Below the pieces are notes generated by a model. It saw only the letters and a program-made list of their open reading frames with translations. It was not told the DNA's origin and made no database searches. A stretch of DNA of 64,000 nucleotides, taken from the NCBI RefSeq assembly GCF_023093535.1, contig NZ_CP095757.1:434001-498000 (forward strand), given 5' to 3'. A program made the position numbers and the translations under genes. Origin of the DNA: Halovivax limisalsi (GTDB lineage Archaea; Halobacteriota; Halobacteria; Halobacteriales; Natrialbaceae). This document shows, piece by piece, positions 17,228 through 24,348 of the stretch; positions within the stretch are counted from its first letter, which is position 1; each line of letters starts with the position of its first letter.

Positions 17228-17539
17228 ATGGGCGTTCCCACTGTTAGTGGGAACGTGGCGAAAGTAGATTCGAAGGGACGGGTCGTTCTCCCGCAGGAAG
17301 TCCGAGAGCGCCTCGGGATGACGCCCGGAACGGAGGTGGCTATCCACGAGGAAGGCGGAAAAGCGGTCGTCGAACCGGAAGACGACCCGGAAGCGATCAT
17401 CGATCGCATGGACCAGCTGGTTTCGGAAGCGACTGCTAACCGCTCCGAACCGGCCCAAATCGACGAGACCGCCGATCCGGTCGCGCAGAAGCACCGCGCC
17501 GCGATCCGACGGGGGGCGGCGAACGACGACGATGAGTGA
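17228..17539 (+). CDS. AbrB-type antitoxin of second PIN pair
   Basis: A 103-residue protein with an N-terminal AbrB/MazE DNA-binding fold (VDSKGRVVLPQEVRERLGM, then VAIHEEGGKAVVEPE) and an acidic, partly disordered C-terminal tail. It is the upstream partner of the PIN gene, which it overlaps by eight bases. The ATG at 17228 opens the AbrB domain; a TATA-like TATCTTTACG lies about 20-27 bases upstream. Confidence 0.83.
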   Translation: MGVPTVSGNVAKVDSKGRVVLPQEVRERLGMTPGTEVAIHEEGGKAVVEPEDDPEAIIDRMDQLVSEATANRSEPAQIDETADPVAQKHRAAIRRGAANDDDE

Positions 17540-17999
17540 CGCGGGCGGTCCGTACCTGTTCGACGTTGGAGTTATCGCACTCGCACACGCGGACACGCCG
17601 GTTCGCGGCGCTGCGCTCCCGTACGTGCGAGATGCCATCGCCGGTGATATCGATGCCGTCGTGCCGTATCCGACGCTTTTCGGCGCGCATTCCGTCCTGA
17701 CAACGTACTACGGACTATCGATTACGGATGCATCCCGGCTACTCGAGAATTTCATGGAGGCGAAACGCGTCCGCTGGTACGACGGGATGCCCGACGACGT
17801 CGTTCGAGGTGGCTTGTCGCGATCGAGTGACGCGAACGTCGACGGCTGGGACGGATACTACGCGCAGGTGGCGATCGACGAAGGAGTCGAGACCGTCCTG
17901 ACGATCGACGACGACTTCGAGCGGTTCGACGCGTTCGATACCGAGGTCGTTCTCTCACCCGACGAGTTTCGCCAGTTGGATCAGTTTCTCGAAAACTGA
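17532..17999 (+). CDS. PIN-domain toxin-like protein
   Basis: A 155-residue PIN-domain protein. The N-terminal YLFDVGVIALAH carries the first acidic site, the middle has YYAQVAIDEGVETVLTIDDDFERFD with the later acidic residues, and the C-terminus is helical. It overlaps the AbrB gene by eight bases, which is the usual VapBC order. It is clearly divergent from the PIN protein at 11851-12237, so the two modules are unlikely to cross-neutralise. Confidence 0.78.
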   Translation: MSDAGGPYLFDVGVIALAHADTPVRGAALPYVRDAIAGDIDAVVPYPTLFGAHSVLTTYYGLSITDASRLLENFMEAKRVRWYDGMPDDVVRGGLSRSSDANVDGWDGYYAQVAIDEGVETVLTIDDDFERFDAFDTEVVLSPDEFRQLDQFLEN

Positions 18000-18032
18000 A
18001 TCGGCCGTCGGATCGTGGTGTCTTTGATCGGG

Positions 18033-18647
18033 CTACGTGGCGGGGGTGAGCTCCCGGTCGGCGTAGACGGTGACGGCCGAGAGGAGTCCCACGACGACGG
18101 CCGCCGCGACGGCGCCGGTCAGCAGGGTGGCGAAGTCGAGGCTGAGTTCGGTCATGAGCGCCCCCATGGTGTCGGCGCCGAACTCCGTCTCCGCCAGGAC
18201 GACGCCGAGGACGACGAGCGCGACCGTCCCGACGGCCGTGCCCGCGCCGGCGAGTTTGGCGACCTCGCCCGTCTCGTCGTCGACGGTTCGCGAGAGGTTC
18301 AGCCCGACGGCGACGCCGATCACGCTGGCGAGAAACGGCGTCGCGAGCATCGTCCAGGTCGAGAGGATCGTCGCGGTCATCGGTTCCCAGACCGCGTTGG
18401 TCCCCGTCCCCGGGCCGCTACTTTCGGGCGGTTGGATCGGGTTGCCGGTCGCCGAGACGACGATCACCAGCAGGCCGATCGCCACCCCGGCGGCCGCGTA
18501 GATGCCGACGACCGACTTCAGGTGGGCTTTCCCGCGATCGCTCGAGAGCAACGAGTCGCTCGTCGCCGCGATCTGCTCGTCCGCTCGGCTCCCGACCGGC
18601 GATTCGTCCGCCTCGGTCCCGTCCCCTGTCGTGCGCTGCTGTGACAT
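18033..18647 (-). CDS. Four-span membrane protein (hypothetical)
   Basis: A 204-residue protein with a polar, acidic N-terminus of about 45 residues followed by four hydrophobic segments (about residues 46-68, 88-116, 130-153 and 170-195). The loop between the first two spans is proline/glycine rich (NPIQPPESSGPGTGT). The ATG at 18647 was chosen over one 21 bases upstream because it starts a typical polar haloarchaeal leader. The function is unknown. Confidence 0.6.
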   Translation of the reverse strand: MSQQRTTGDGTEADESPVGSRADEQIAATSDSLLSSDRGKAHLKSVVGIYAAAGVAIGLLVIVVSATGNPIQPPESSGPGTGTNAVWEPMTATILSTWTMLATPFLASVIGVAVGLNLSRTVDDETGEVAKLAGAGTAVGTVALVVLGVVLAETEFGADTMGALMTELSLDFATLLTGAVAAAVVVGLLSAVTVYADRELTPAT

Positions 18648-19325
18648 GCGTCTGTGACAGGCGAACACCGGCGTAAAAAGATATCTATTCTATTGAATTT
18701 CTGTTTGAAGTATTTATTTTATTCGGTAAGTCGATCGCGAGCCGCCGATCGCGGTGTTCGAACTCGGTCGCACCCCGCGGATCTGGCACGCACACTCTCG
18801 AGTGCCGTGATCCGACGCCCATCGCCGAACGGGACTCACCGGCATTCCAGTCATAGCGGATACACTAAAGGGGGCGTAAACGGTGCAGTGATATACGAAA
18901 TTCGGGCAATGGGCGCGACTGTAGAACCAACATGAGGGTCAGCAATCGGCCAAATTCCCCGGAAAAGACGCTACTATCGCAGTTCTCGAGCAATCGTTGT
19001 GATTCGCCGCGAAGAAGTGGAACGAACACCTGACGAGCCATCTGCTCGCAGTCGTTTAGATGGTTCGTGGGCCGCGCTGTAGGGTCGACCACCGACGGGG
19101 ACGCTTCGAAATCGGATCCGGTCCGGCACCGATTTCCCGACGCGCCGCACGGGAGCGGTGGCCGTCGTCTGTGCCGGCCGTGTTTCGTCTGCGAGTGGTC
19201 CGACGTGAGCGTGATGGAGCAACGTAGCGAGATCGGACCGGGCGGCGCCACCGGAGCGATCGATCCGTAAAACCGCCGGGTTGAAGCGCGTGGTCGTAGA
19301 CGGTCGCCACATATCAGGTGTCACT
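18648..19325. other. Low-GC intergenic region, no supported gene
   Basis: About 680 bases. The stretch 18680-18730 is very AT-rich (promoter-like for the membrane gene on the left). Between about 18880 and 19070 a minus-strand frame has protein-like composition (LPEFRISLHRL, QMARQVFVPLLRGE) but lacks a clear start and any recognised motif. It may be a fossil gene. Confidence 0.45.
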
Positions 19326-20330
19326 ATGTGCGACCCAGGTCAGCCACCACCGCCCGCTCGCCTGCCCGAGCTCCTCGTCGACGGAGATGATGGGGCCGTG
19401 ATAGCCTGTCTCGAACGGCTCGGAAGCGCCGACGCCGATCGGCGCAAGCGGACGCTACGTGCAGTTCGAAACGTGGCCGAGGACCGTCCGGCCGTCTTCG
19501 AGGGGCGAGTCGGCGCGCTCGAAGCGTTCCTTTCCGACGACGATCGAGCCGTCAGACTGACGACCGCGAAGGTATTCGTCACGCTGGCCCGGTCGCAGCC
19601 GGAGCACGTCCGGCCCGTCGTCGACGCCCTCGCGGACCGGTTGGCCGACGACGAAGCGTTCTACTACGTCAGGGCGCGGTGTGCCGAAGCGCTGGGGTAC
19701 GTCGCGGCCGAGGCGCCCGAGGCGGTCGCCGACCCGGAAACGCTCGCGGAGCTTCGCGTCGGGCTCGCGTTCGACGAACCCGAGGTCAGAGAAAAACTGG
19801 CGAAGGCGCTTTCCCACGTCGCGCTCGGTGATCCGAGTCGACTCCGCCATCACGTCGGCTCGCTGGCCGAACACCTGGACGACGAGAACCCGTACGTTCG
19901 GTATCACCTCTGTACGGCGCTGGTCGTCGTCGGGTGCGAACAGCCGGCGGAACTGGCCGACGCAGCGGCGGCGCTCCGCGAGCGGCTGGACGACGAGAAT
20001 CCGTACGTTCGGGGACGAGCCGCGGAGGCCCTCGGCCTGCTCGCCGAGTCGACGGACGCGGTGGAGACGAACTCGGGTCCGGACGATGTCACCGCCGAGG
20101 ACCCGCCGGCGTTCCTCACCGACCGCGTGCGGTTCTACCGGCGACGGGTGGGCGCAGGCCAGTCCGGGTCGGCTCCGTCGGACGTCGGGACGGTAGCGTC
20201 GGTTCGAGCAGGAACGGACGACGTCGTCGCGGAACTGACCGCACCCGACGGGGAGGAGTGTCCGAACTGCGGGCTGAACGTACAGCACGGGGGCCCACCG
20301 ATGTGCCCGCGCTGTGGCGTGCCTCGCTGA
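19326..20330 (+). CDS. HEAT-repeat protein with C-terminal zinc ribbon
   Basis: A 334-residue alpha-helical repeat protein. About six HEAT-like helix pairs fill residues 10-235; two are nearly identical (HLDDENPYVRYHLCTAL and RLDDENPYVRGRAAEAL), evidence of recent internal duplication. A flexible acidic region follows, and the last 30 residues form a double CxxC zinc ribbon (CPNCG and CPRCG). It would act as a cytoplasmic protein-binding scaffold. It lies 59 bases before the first iron-box-controlled binding protein on the same strand, but that gene has its own promoter, so no operon link is claimed. Confidence 0.75.
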   Translation: MCDPGQPPPPARLPELLVDGDDGAVIACLERLGSADADRRKRTLRAVRNVAEDRPAVFEGRVGALEAFLSDDDRAVRLTTAKVFVTLARSQPEHVRPVVDALADRLADDEAFYYVRARCAEALGYVAAEAPEAVADPETLAELRVGLAFDEPEVREKLAKALSHVALGDPSRLRHHVGSLAEHLDDENPYVRYHLCTALVVVGCEQPAELADAAAALRERLDDENPYVRGRAAEALGLLAESTDAVETNSGPDDVTAEDPPAFLTDRVRFYRRRVGAGQSGSAPSDVGTVASVRAGTDDVVAELTAPDGEECPNCGLNVQHGGPPMCPRCGVPR

Positions 20331-20333
20331 CGG

Positions 20334-20385
20334 TTTCGGGCCGCCTAAAAGTAGGAAGTGTTTTATCCGTTTAGGCGAGCCTAAA
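20334..20385. promoter_or_regulatory. Paired iron-box operator/promoter of binding-protein block 1
   Basis: The downstream box at 20370-20385 is a perfect TTTAGGC-GA-GCCTAAA palindrome that ends four bases before the ATG at 20390. An upstream, weaker box at 20334-20349 (TTTCGGG-CC-GCCTAAA) lies exactly 36 bases away, and the TATA-like TTTTATC sits between them. The sequence resembles DtxR-family (Idr/SirR-type) metal-repressor sites. Binding at either box would block TBP or the start site, so repression under iron-replete conditions is inferred. Confidence 0.75.
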
Positions 20386-20389
20386 CCGT

Positions 20390-21652
20390 ATGGCGAACGA
20401 AGCCAACGAGCGGGCGACACCGACGCGAAGAGAGACGATCAAATACGGCGGGGTCGTTGCCGTCGGGGGGCTAGGCGCCGGCTGTCTCGGCGGCGGAGCA
20501 GACGCCGACGATCCCGCAGCGGACGCCGACGACCCCGCGGCGGGCGAGGAGGCGGCCGGGGCGGATGAAGAGACGACCGGGACGGATGCGGAAACCGGAG
20601 ACGACTCGACCGATCGGGCAGGATCCGGGTACTCGGTCTCGATGGAGCCGATGGGGACCGTCGCGTTCGAGGAGCCGCCGGACACCTGGCTCGCGTTTCT
20701 CAGCACGTACGGCGACATGGGGATCGCCCTGGGCAAGGCCGACGGGCTCAGAGGACTCTGGGATCCCGAGACGATGCCGACGGCGTTCTACGACGCCCTG
20801 CCGGGCGTTGACGTCTCGTTCGACGACGTCACGCCGATCGCGAACGGCGGCGAGTTCGACAAGGAGATCTTCTACGAACTCGACTGCGACGTCCACCTGC
20901 TCGATCCCAACTGGCTCGGCGTCCTGGCCGACGACTGGAGCGGGGACGACGCCGCGGAGATCGCCGCCGGAGTCGGACCGTTCCTCGGCAACTACATTCG
21001 ACGACGCGGCGACGACTGGCACGACTACCGCTACTACACGCTGTACGAGGCCTTCGAGATCGTCGCGGCGGCGTTCGACGAGACCGAGCGCTACGAGGCG
21101 TTCGCCGCGATCCACGACGAGATGCTGGCGACGATCGAGGAGACGCTGCCGCCGACCGCGGACCGGCCGACGGTCGGACTGCTGTCGGTCAACTCCGACT
21201 TCGAGGCGGGCTCGTTCTTCGCCTATCCCGTCCAGGCGGGGAACAACCACAAACAGTACCGCGACCTCGGGATGCGCGGCGCCTTCGACGACCACATCGA
21301 GGGGAGCTACGCGGAGTGGGACTACGAGCAATTACTCGAAGTCGACCCCGACGCGATCGTGTTCCAGTACGGCTTCACCCACGTCTCGGCCGAGGCGTTC
21401 GAGGCCCGCCTCGATGCCATGCGCGACGATCCGATCGGCAGTCAGTTGCAGGCGGTCCAGACCGATCGGCTCTACCGTGGCGGGGGCTCCTACCAGGGAC
21501 CGATCGTCAATCTCTTCCAGACGGAGGCGGCGGCGCGACAGTTCTATCCCGACGCGTTCGGCGAGTGGAACGGGATCGAGACGCTTCGCGAGGACGACCT
21601 CACGGTCTTCGATCGAACGCGAGTTGCGGACAGCATCAACGGAGACGGCTGA
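20390..21652 (+). CDS. ABC-type siderophore/iron binding lipoprotein 1 (subtype A)
   Basis: A 420-residue exported solute-binding protein of the FecB/BtuF-like class. The signal is a Tat type (TRRETIKYGG) with a lipobox GAGC, then an unusually long acidic D/A/E-rich tether (about residues 35-80) typical of haloarchaeal lipoproteins. The mature fold begins YSVSMEPMGTVAFEEPP. Lobe-two marks include the WHDYRYYTLYEAFE helix and the DPDAIVFQ strand. It is first of three consecutive binding-protein genes (gap of one base to the next) under an iron box. Its ligand is probably a ferric siderophore or heme-like chelate; that is inference from family and regulation. Confidence 0.85.
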   Translation: MANEANERATPTRRETIKYGGVVAVGGLGAGCLGGGADADDPAADADDPAAGEEAAGADEETTGTDAETGDDSTDRAGSGYSVSMEPMGTVAFEEPPDTWLAFLSTYGDMGIALGKADGLRGLWDPETMPTAFYDALPGVDVSFDDVTPIANGGEFDKEIFYELDCDVHLLDPNWLGVLADDWSGDDAAEIAAGVGPFLGNYIRRRGDDWHDYRYYTLYEAFEIVAAAFDETERYEAFAAIHDEMLATIEETLPPTADRPTVGLLSVNSDFEAGSFFAYPVQAGNNHKQYRDLGMRGAFDDHIEGSYAEWDYEQLLEVDPDAIVFQYGFTHVSAEAFEARLDAMRDDPIGSQLQAVQTDRLYRGGGSYQGPIVNLFQTEAAARQFYPDAFGEWNGIETLREDDLTVFDRTRVADSINGDG

Positions 21653-21653
21653 A

Positions 21654-22895
21654 ATGAGCGAACAAAACCACGCTGGACGGCACGCGGCACCCACGCGCAG
21701 GGACGCGCTCGCGTACGGCGGGGCGGTCACCGTGGGCGGACTGCTCGCGGGCTGTCTCGACGCTGCGGACGACGGCTCTGCGCCGAATTCGACGGAGCCG
21801 GAACCATCGACGGCGGACGAGCCGGCCGAAGATACCAGCTACTCGGTATCGATGGCCCCGATGGGCGACGTCACCTTCGACGAGGTCCCGAAGACGGCCT
21901 ACGCGTACAGTCCGCACTACGCCGACATGGCCGTCGCGTTCGGTCACGGGGATGCGATCGCATCGCTCGGGGCGCCGGACGCGTACACGACATCGATGAA
22001 TTACTACTACGAAACCGTCGAAGGCGCATCCGTCGACGCCGGGGACCTCACGGCGGTGTGGAACGACGGCGTCGATAAAGAGGTCTTCTACGACATCGGC
22101 GCGGACGTCCACTTCCAGGACCCGTGTTGGTTGCGCCAGTTCGCGGACAACTGGACCCGCGAGGACGTCGACGAGGTGCGACAGCAGATCGGTCCCTGGT
22201 TCGGCAACCGGTACAGCCGCGAGCACACGGACCCGCCGGCGGGGTGTCGGGACGGGTATCGATATTACACGCTCTGGGAACTCTCGGAGAAAGTCGCCGC
22301 CGTCTTCCGCGAGGAGAAGCGGTTCGAGGCGTTCCGGACGATGTACGAGCGCCTCGAAGCGGAGATCCGGACGAACCTCCCGCCCGAAGCCGAGCGCCCG
22401 ACCGTCGGACTCGTGACCATCAGGGACGGGACGTTCCGGCCGTACGAGCTGAACAACCCGGGATTCGCCAAGGCGCACCTCCGACCGCTCGGGGCGAAAG
22501 ACGCCTTCGCGGCGAGCGACCAGACCTACGACGAAAATCAGGACGGACGCCTCGACTACGAGGGGATGCTGTCGGTCGATCCGGACGTGATCCTCCACAG
22601 TCAGGGGGTCGGCGGCTTCTTCGACGTGGCGGCGATCCGGGAAACGCTGGAGGATCACCCGGTCGGGGGCGAACTCGCGGCCGTCCAGAACGACCGCGTG
22701 TACAGTTCCGGGACGCCGTTCCAGGGTCCCTTGATGAATTGCTTCCAGCTCGAAATGACGGCGAAGCAGCTCTACCCGGACGCCTTCGGGGAGTGGCCCG
22801 CCGACGGGAGCGAAGACGCCTACCCGGAAATCCCCACGGACGAACAACTCGTCGACCGAAATCGGATCGCGGACGGCATTCGCGGGGACATCTGA
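21654..22895 (+). CDS. ABC-type siderophore/iron binding lipoprotein 2 (subtype B)
   Basis: A 413-residue paralogue. The Tat signal TRRDALAYGG ends in lipobox LAGC, followed by a shorter acidic tether. The receptor core starts SYSVSMAPMGDVTFDEVP. By eye it groups with binding protein 4: both share a YSREH/LSRAH-x-x-PP segment, a YYTLWEL helix and an insertion TYDENQDG/TYAENYEG in the second lobe. It begins one base after the stop of protein 1 and ends one base before the start of protein 3, so the three are made from one mRNA. Confidence 0.85.
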   Translation: MSEQNHAGRHAAPTRRDALAYGGAVTVGGLLAGCLDAADDGSAPNSTEPEPSTADEPAEDTSYSVSMAPMGDVTFDEVPKTAYAYSPHYADMAVAFGHGDAIASLGAPDAYTTSMNYYYETVEGASVDAGDLTAVWNDGVDKEVFYDIGADVHFQDPCWLRQFADNWTREDVDEVRQQIGPWFGNRYSREHTDPPAGCRDGYRYYTLWELSEKVAAVFREEKRFEAFRTMYERLEAEIRTNLPPEAERPTVGLVTIRDGTFRPYELNNPGFAKAHLRPLGAKDAFAASDQTYDENQDGRLDYEGMLSVDPDVILHSQGVGGFFDVAAIRETLEDHPVGGELAAVQNDRVYSSGTPFQGPLMNCFQLEMTAKQLYPDAFGEWPADGSEDAYPEIPTDEQLVDRNRIADGIRGDI

Positions 22896-22896
22896 A

Positions 22897-24126
22897 ATGA
22901 GCGAACGGAACGACGCAGGACGATACGTCGCACCGACGCGCAGGGACGCCATCGCCTACGGCGGGACGGTCGCCGTGACCGGACTCCTCGCCGGCTGTCT
23001 CGGAGACGAAAGCGTGGGGTCGGAGCCGGAACCGACATCGGAAGGCGCCGACACCGAGCGTTCGGACGAACCGGCCGACACCGAGGACGCCAGTTACTCG
23101 GTGACGCTGTCGCCCGTGGGCGAGGTCAGCTTCGAGGAGCCCCCGGAGACCGTCTTCACGCGATTGACCCACCACGCCGGCATGGCGTTCGCGCTCGGCC
23201 GCGGGAATTCGATCACCGCGATGCACGCCCCGGACTACTACGACGGACTCTGGAACCAGTACGTCGAGCGCCTGCCAGGCGTCGAGCTCGATTGGAGCGG
23301 GCTGTACTCCTCCTGGCAACCGGAACAGGAGAAACTGTACGAACTCGACAGCGACGTCCACCTGGCCGATCCGGCCTGGATCGGCGTCCAGGACGCCTGG
23401 GACCGAAGGGAGCTCGACGAAATCGCCGAGCGTATCGCACCCTGGTTCGGCAACTCGTTGAGTGACAGTCACCAGGAACCCCAGGTCGCCTGGATCGACG
23501 ATTACGAGTACTACACGCTCTGGGAGCAGTTCGAGCTCGTCGCCGACGCGTTCCGGGAGCGAGGGCGCTACGAGGCACTGGCCGCGGTCCACGACGACCT
23601 CGTGGCGACGATCGAGGCGGGCGTTCCCCCCGAGGCGGAGCGTCCGACGGTCGCCGTCATCGCCGCTGCCGACGTCGATGAGATCTACACCTACCCCGTG
23701 GGGACGCCCGGATTCCTCAACGCACACACTCGGCCGCTCGGGCCGAGGGACGCGTTCGAGGGGGCGGTCGAACCGACGAGCGTCGTCGACTTCGAGACGC
23801 TCCTCGAGTACGATCCCGACGTCATCCTCCACCTCGGCGGGATGGAGCCGAACACCGACATGGCCGAGCGCCGGGACGTCTTCGCGGACGATCCCGTGGC
23901 TTCGCGGGTTGAGGCCGTGGAGAACGGCCGCGTCTACGCCCAGGGCGCGCGCTACCAGGGGCCGATTCTCAACCTCTTCCAGCTGGAGATGACCGCGAAG
24001 CAGCTCTACCCGGACGTCTTCGGCGAGTGGCCGACGTACGAGGACGGACCCTACCCAAAGATCCCCGAGGACGAACGGCTGTTCGACCGCCAGATCGTCG
24101 CGGACGCGATCCGCGGAGACCGATGA
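22897..24126 (+). CDS. ABC-type siderophore/iron binding lipoprotein 3 (subtype C)
   Basis: A 409-residue paralogue and last gene of block 1. The signal peptide is TRRDAIAYGG with lipobox LAGC; the first 15 residues closely copy those of protein 2 at DNA level, which points to exchange between the genes. The core starts YSVTLSPVGEVSFEEPP. It shares with protein 7 a 39-bp identical DNA patch at that point, the HLADPAW/HLTDPAY segment and NAHTRPLG/AAHTRPLG in lobe two. The C-terminus LFDRQIVADAIRGDR is the common end of the family. Confidence 0.85.
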   Translation: MSERNDAGRYVAPTRRDAIAYGGTVAVTGLLAGCLGDESVGSEPEPTSEGADTERSDEPADTEDASYSVTLSPVGEVSFEEPPETVFTRLTHHAGMAFALGRGNSITAMHAPDYYDGLWNQYVERLPGVELDWSGLYSSWQPEQEKLYELDSDVHLADPAWIGVQDAWDRRELDEIAERIAPWFGNSLSDSHQEPQVAWIDDYEYYTLWEQFELVADAFRERGRYEALAAVHDDLVATIEAGVPPEAERPTVAVIAAADVDEIYTYPVGTPGFLNAHTRPLGPRDAFEGAVEPTSVVDFETLLEYDPDVILHLGGMEPNTDMAERRDVFADDPVASRVEAVENGRVYAQGARYQGPILNLFQLEMTAKQLYPDVFGEWPTYEDGPYPKIPEDERLFDRQIVADAIRGDR

Positions 24127-24292
24127 TCGACGGCGCGGCCGTCGTCGGGATCCGAGCCCCACGACGAGCGGCGTAGTCACCGCGCACTACGGGCTCGGAA
24201 CCGTGATCGACGACCGCAGGCCGTCCTCGTAACGCCCGTGTGCGCCCCTGGTGACCCGTTCGCCGGCGGAGCGGGAGGTCGGCACGCCAGGT

Positions 24293-24344
24293 TTTAGGCT
24301 CGCCGAAAAATCGACGGCGTTAATACGGTTTAGGTAGGCCAAAA
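24293..24344. promoter_or_regulatory. Paired iron boxes of the cupredoxin lipoprotein gene
   Basis: Two boxes lie 36 bases apart: 24293-24308 (TTTAGGC-TC-GCCGAAA) and 24329-24344 (TTTAGGT-AG-GCCAAAA). The TATA-like TTAATAC is between them, and the second box ends four bases before the ATG at 24349. The layout is the same as at 20334-20385 and 28898-28949. Confidence 0.7.
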
Positions 24345-24348
24345 ACAT

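Noticed and set aside
22420-24180. A 586-codon minus-strand frame over receptors 2 and 3
   Set aside because: Shadow frame; Val/Arg/Asp-rich composition and no promoter.
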